16,006 bases of DNA from Bryobacteraceae bacterium (GTDB lineage Bacteria > Acidobacteriota > Terriglobia > Bryobacterales > Bryobacteraceae), in contig JASHQT010000347.1 of assembly GCA_030039005.1 (NCBI GenBank), positions 1 through 16,006 of the forward strand, in the 5' to 3' direction. The position numbers and the translations under genes are program-made. Below, piece by piece: positions 12,890 to 16,006 of this stretch; within the stretch, counting starts at the first letter, position 1, and every line of letters starts with the position of its first letter. Below the pieces are notes generated by a model, which had not been told where the DNA came from, made no database searches, and saw only the letters and a list, made by a program, of their open reading frames with translations.

Positions 12890-15327
12890 TCCCGGATCAG
12901 CAGGCTGGTTCGATCCTCCACGGCCCGGCAGATGCGGTGCAGGTCCGCCTCCTCCACCGGTTTGGTGAGCACAAAGCCTTCGCTGTTGCGAAACGCGCGG
13001 CCCACGTCGCTATTGTAGGCGTCGGTGAGCAGCACAAACCCGCCCACGCGCAGCCGCACGCGCTCGCAAAACGCGACCCAGTTGAGCCCCGGCAACCTAA
13101 CGGCGCAGATCACCATGTCGAACCGCAGCCGGTCGACGACGTCGAGAGCCTCTTCTGCGCTCGATACCGGCACCACACGGTCGCCACGGTTGGCGAGCAT
13201 CTGCACCAACTGGCGTTGTACCTTCCCGTCCGGCTCCACCACCAGGGCGGTGAGTTGACGGATCGCCTCGGTCAGCTCCGAAGAGCCCGAGCTGGTTTGC
13301 CGCGCTTCGATCACCGGCAGTTCGATGTCAAAACGGGCTTGCGCGGGCGACGTGCGAACGACGCGGAACTCGCCGCCGTGGCTCTCGATGATGCCGCGGC
13401 ACACGCCCAAGCCGAGCGCCCCCGACCCGGTATGATCGCCGTCGGTGGAATCGCCCCGCGAATCGGGCGAGCGCAGCGGATAAGCGATCTCCACCAGCAC
13501 GCGCTTGGCGAGCAGGCTGCTCGACACCGTAATCACTTTCTCGCGCGCTTCGGCCGCGGATTTTTCGGCATCCACCAGTAGATTGAGCAGCACCTGTTCC
13601 AATTGCCCCGGCGAGCCGAGCACGATGGCGCGCTTCACCGCGAGCTGCGCCTTGATCTCCACACCCTTGGCTTTCCATTCCGGCGCGCGGAACTTCAGAA
13701 GTCCGGCCAGAATCGCATTCAGGTCCAGTGGCTCGGCCTGCGCCTGTTCTACCGTAGAGAAGGAAACCAGCCGCGAGACGATCTCCGAGGCCCGGCTGGC
13801 CTCGGCGGTGATGGATTCAAGCTCGGTGTGATTGGAATCGCCGTTGCGCGCCAGCAACGCGTTGGCCAGGGTGGCGATGGATTGCAGCGGGGAACGCAAT
13901 TCGTTGGCGACGTCGGAGATCAACTGTCCGGCCGCGGCCAGCTTTTCGCTGCGGAATAACTGTTCGCGCATGGAGTGCTGCTCTTGGAGTTTGAGCGCGG
14001 TGGCGATCTGGTTCGCCAGGTGCTGCATGGCGGCTTTCTCGCCGCGGCTGAAGTAATGGAAACGGCGGGAGTGATGAATCTCCAGCACCCCGATCAGCTC
14101 GGTTTGCGCGAACATCGGGACCAGCAGCACCGAACGCGGCGCCAGCACCGTATCCTCCTTGCGGAAATACTGGCTGCGCCGCACGTCGGGAATCGCGATC
14201 AGGGTGTGGCCGCGGTAGCACGCGGCAATTCCCGAAGCCAGCGATCCGGCGGGGGCTTCCGGATCGATGGAATCCACCAGAGTGTTGTTCGAGCGCACGC
14301 CCTCCAGCATTTTGGTGGCGTGGTTGTGGATGTACAGGCCGACGCCGGTCGCATTTGACAGGGCGGGAAGGTTGAGCATCAAACGCCGCAGAATCTCGGT
14401 GGAGGACGTCGCGCCAATGACCTGTTCGCCGAGCGAATGCAGCATTCGCATCTGTTTTCGCAACGTCGCCATGCGCCGCTCGCGAAACCACCAGATCACC
14501 GCCAGCGTGCCCGCCACAATGAGGGCCGCCAGCAGCACCGGCGGTTGAATCACCCAGCCCCGGGAGAGCACGGCCACTGCGGCCGGGGCGGGAATCAGGA
14601 TCTGGAAGTATCGGTCGTACGGCGGCAGCGTGCAGTACTGGCTGGCGATGCCTGTCACGCGAATGCGATCGCCGATGCGGAAGCCGCTCAATTGCGGATC
14701 CGCATCGCGCCGCGTCCGGGGAAGAAACACATTGAGTTCACTGGACGACGGGCCGATCAACAGCAAATCACCTCCGCCGTTCCGGTTTTCCCCGCTGATC
14801 ATCGTTTCCAAGGTCACCAAAACGCCCATGTAACGGAAGCCGGCCAGATCGAGCAGTGTGATCGCCTTGGGCGTGGGCGGCGTTCCCTGGCGCAACCTGT
14901 GGACGGTTTGGGGAACCAGGAGGGGCAATCCACCTCGTTTCGCAATCACGCCGCGCGCTTCTACCCAGTCTCCCGCCTGCAAATCCGGCAATTGGGGGAT
15001 TTCCGGCCGCAAGAGCAGCCCAAAAAATTCCTGATCCTGAATGGCGACGTAGTAGGAATCGGTAATCCAGATCGGCTTGGCGGAGACCTGACCGGTCACC
15101 ACCACATCCTGGCCTTCGTAAGCGGGGACACGGTCGCGTCCGGCGCGCGAGCCAGCCTGTTCCAGAGTGAGTCTAGCCGGTGCGGGAGCCTTACTTTGAG
15201 CCGGGGGTTTAGCGGGAGCACCCGCGCAGGCAAGCGCCCACGCAAGCATCAGTGCTGCCGCGCCTCGCCATGTCCCAGTCACGTTACCGCCTTTTACGCC
15301 CAGCGGAGATACTTCGGCCCCATCCAC
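12886..15327 (-). CDS. Degenerate membrane hybrid histidine kinase (GAF, pseudo-kinase, pseudo-receiver)
   Basis: 813 aa. A hydrophobic export segment (about 22-36) precedes two OB-like beta domains (about 53-148 and 155-255), a membrane helix (262-281) and a GAF domain (about 300-445). A HisKA helix pair follows at 456-525, then an ATPase-like domain (about 535-672) and a receiver-like domain (692-805). Key residues are missing. The H-box reads VANELRSPL with Asn475 for the phospho-His. The N-box has Asp586 for the Mg-binding Asn. No DxGxG G1 box is present, though the G2 loop GSGALGLGVCRG survives. The receiver has Ala742 for the phospho-Asp and VVEPD for the acidic pair, while Thr768 and Lys789 remain. 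It is probably a signalling scaffold without phosphotransfer. The GTG start has GGAG 7 bases upstream; a GTG at 15282 is an alternative. It leads the operon. Confidence 0.88.
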   Translation of the reverse strand: MDGAEVSPLGVKGGNVTGTWRGAAALMLAWALACAGAPAKPPAQSKAPAPARLTLEQAGSRAGRDRVPAYEGQDVVVTGQVSAKPIWITDSYYVAIQDQEFFGLLLRPEIPQLPDLQAGDWVEARGVIAKRGGLPLLVPQTVHRLRQGTPPTPKAITLLDLAGFRYMGVLVTLETMISGENRNGGGDLLLIGPSSSELNVFLPRTRRDADPQLSGFRIGDRIRVTGIASQYCTLPPYDRYFQILIPAPAAVAVLSRGWVIQPPVLLAALIVAGTLAVIWWFRERRMATLRKQMRMLHSLGEQVIGATSSTEILRRLMLNLPALSNATGVGLYIHNHATKMLEGVRSNNTLVDSIDPEAPAGSLASGIAACYRGHTLIAIPDVRRSQYFRKEDTVLAPRSVLLVPMFAQTELIGVLEIHHSRRFHYFSRGEKAAMQHLANQIATALKLQEQHSMREQLFRSEKLAAAGQLISDVANELRSPLQSIATLANALLARNGDSNHTELESITAEASRASEIVSRLVSFSTVEQAQAEPLDLNAILAGLLKFRAPEWKAKGVEIKAQLAVKRAIVLGSPGQLEQVLLNLLVDAEKSAAEAREKVITVSSSLLAKRVLVEIAYPLRSPDSRGDSTDGDHTGSGALGLGVCRGIIESHGGEFRVVRTSPAQARFDIELPVIEARQTSSGSSELTEAIRQLTALVVEPDGKVQRQLVQMLANRGDRVVPVSSAEEALDVVDRLRFDMVICAVRLPGLNWVAFCERVRLRVGGFVLLTDAYNSDVGRAFRNSEGFVLTKPVEEADLHRICRAVEDRTSLLIRE

Positions 15328-15401
15328 CGAAACTCCAACGCTGCGAGGCCTTTTCGGGCGCCGTGTTGCACAGGTAATCAGATGAAGGGAACGCTTACCG
15401 C

Positions 15402-15416
15402 GATCATATCATGATC
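15402..15416 (-). promoter_or_regulatory. Extended -10 promoter inside a perfect palindrome, before the pseudo-kinase operon
   Basis: On the minus strand TGATATGAT (15403-15411) is an extended -10 and would start a transcript with a leader of roughly 70 bases to GTG 15327. It lies within GATCAT-ATC-ATGATC (15402-15416), a perfect 6-3-6 inverted repeat, so a dimeric regulator could block the promoter. No good -35 is seen, as is usual for extended -10 promoters. This is the only strong promoter candidate in the 170-bp gap 15328-15497. Confidence 0.5.
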
Positions 15417-15497
15417 TTGTGACGCGCGATTCTGAATTGCGGCGCCCGACGGGGTGGGCGCGGCGATAGGGGCGCCGTGGGCACCCGCTTCCAGGGC

Positions 15498-15737
15498 CTA
15501 CTCGTTCGAAGCGCTGGACACTGTAAGGCTGGTCTGCCCGGCCAGAATCTTCAGGACCAGAAGATCCGAAGGATGGAATGTTGCCACAGCAATATGGGCC
15601 AGATCCTCGTCGCTCTTGGCAATGTGATTGCGAATCAACACGCGCAACTCGTCTACCGTAACGCCTAGTTCCTCGGCAGCCTCTGCCTCGGTGTACTGCG
15701 TTTTATTGGGCTTGGACGGGAGCGCGCCTGCGTTCAT
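15498..15737 (-). CDS. Small MerR-like helix-turn-helix protein
   Basis: 79 aa. Residues 15-38 (YTEAEAAEELGVTVDELRVLI) form a winged-helix/MerR-like HTH with the usual EAA-x-x-LG-V turn. FHPSDLLVLKILAG (54-67) resembles the helix after the wing. No sensor or dimerisation coiled coil follows, so it is a bare DNA-binding or protein-binding module. It resembles short HTH proteins I associate with Acidobacteriota, often found beside signalling genes. It is upstream of the pseudo-kinase operon on the same strand, but 170 bp and a separate promoter lie between, so co-transcription is not certain. It could regulate the palindrome at 15402-15416; that is speculation. Confidence 0.72.
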   Translation of the reverse strand: MNAGALPSKPNKTQYTEAEAAEELGVTVDELRVLIRNHIAKSDEDLAHIAVATFHPSDLLVLKILAGQTSLTVSSASNE

Positions 15738-15746
15738 ACCTAAAGC

Positions 15747-15752
15747 ATTCTA
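15747..15752 (-). promoter_or_regulatory. -10 element of the HTH gene, probably leaderless
   Basis: TAGAAT on the minus strand lies 9 bases before ATG 15737, the same spacing seen at ATG 5012. TTGGGC sits 18 bp further upstream and could be a weak -35. Only a poor AGG occurs between the -10 and the ATG, too close to act as a ribosome site. Confidence 0.45.
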
Positions 15753-15803
15753 AAGCGCGGGTTCCTGCCAGCCCAATCGGGCGGAGAACCTATATGGATT
15801 CTT

Positions 15804-15862
15804 AGTATCCCTGATAGACTTTTGTACTAAGTCAGTACGGAGTACCGCCCTCAGGGGATACT
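15804..15862. repeat. Imperfect long inverted repeat with nested palindrome
   Basis: AGTATCCCTGA (15804-15814) and TCAGGGGATACT (15851-15862) are inverted copies with one extra G, enclosing 36 bases. Inside, GTACT-AAGTC-AGTAC (15824-15838) is a second palindrome. The element lies between the end of the CMD-like gene and the promoter of the HTH gene, in the 143-bp gap 15738-15880. No T-run follows on either strand, so a simple intrinsic terminator is not indicated. Confidence 0.6.
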
Positions 15863-15880
15863 GCAGCGGCCGATACTGCC

Positions 15881-16006
15881 TCAGCCGATATCCGGGACGT
15901 TCAAGAGCGCGTCATTGAAGCGATTGGTGAAGTTTGCCACGCAAATCGCCAGCGTCAACTCCACGATCTGATCGTCGTTGAAATACTTCTTCAGGTCGTC
16001 CAGCGC
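15881..16006 (-). CDS. C-terminus of a carboxymuconolactone decarboxylase (AhpD-like) family protein
   Basis: The last 41 residues of a gene that continues past the right edge. LDDLKKYFNDDQIVELTLAI followed by CVANFTNRFNDALLNVPDIG matches the end of AhpD/CMD-like proteins, where a helix ending V-x-x-N-F-x-N-R-F/I-N-D closes the domain. Members are peroxidases or decarboxylases with a CxxC-type active site, which would lie outside the window and cannot be checked. It stops at TGA 15881-15883 and is on the same strand as the HTH gene, 143 bp upstream of it. Confidence 0.7.
   Translation of the reverse strand, partial: ALDDLKKYFNDDQIVELTLAICVANFTNRFNDALLNVPDIG

Noticed and set aside
14437..15414. 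A 325-codon open frame on the plus strand opposite the pseudo-kinase
   Set aside because: It mirrors the codon pattern of a high-GC gene on the other strand, has no recognisable domain and an Arg/His-rich composition typical of antisense shadows.
15440..15477. CGGCGCCC / GGGCGCCG inverted repeat downstream of the HTH gene as a terminator
   Set aside because: The loop is 22 bases and no T-run follows on either strand; a GC-rich chance pairing is as likely.
1..16006. CRISPR array, rRNA, insertion sequence
   Set aside because: No regularly spaced repeats, no rRNA-like stretches and no transposase or terminal inverted repeats were found.

Overview
The window most resembles a chromosome segment of an Acidobacteriota bacterium of the Solibacter/Bryobacter type. 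This rests on high GC, on several families I associate with that lineage (a fused DUF507 protein next to DUF2203, an exported chorismate mutase, a degenerate GAF/kinase/receiver protein, a secreted tannase-family esterase) and on a serine recombinase whose reading frame runs into a tRNA-Phe gene. The lineage call is inference from remembered family distribution, not from a search.

Layout. (1) 1-1862: the end of an integrated element. A truncated small ORF is coupled (ATGA) to a large serine recombinase, whose last 20 codons are the antisense of the 3' part of tRNA-Phe(GAA), the probable attachment site. (2) 1891-6181: fused class I fumarase and a secreted tannase/feruloyl-esterase-family protein on the minus strand (15-bp gap, stop codon overlapping the fumarase ribosome site). 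Across a 37-bp divergent promoter region lies a secreted CE1-type esterase with an N-terminal CBM48-like domain. This looks like a hydrolysis module for phenolic or carbohydrate esters. (3) 6227-9408: plus-strand run of a VOC protein, an EntS-like MFS exporter, a secreted TPR protein, a DUF2383 four-helix protein and a ribbon-helix-helix antitoxin. The antitoxin is followed by a PIN (VapC-like) toxin broken by two frameshifts. (4) 9949-15327: a compact minus-strand operon in the order pseudo-histidine-kinase/pseudo-receiver, bacterial PH-domain membrane protein, lipoprotein, exported chorismate mutase, DUF2203, fused tandem DUF507. (5) 15498-16006: a small HTH protein, an intergenic region with a long imperfect inverted repeat, and the C-terminus of a carboxymuconolactone-decarboxylase-like protein cut by the window edge.

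The most notable points are the hybrid kinase that has lost its phospho-acceptor His, its Mg-binding Asn, its G1 box and its receiver Asp; the recombinase/tRNA overlap; the decayed VapBC pair; the exported chorismate mutase in an envelope operon; and a recurring TANAAT-8/9-nt-ATG arrangement suggesting leaderless mRNAs. No CRISPR array, rRNA gene or insertion sequence is visible.
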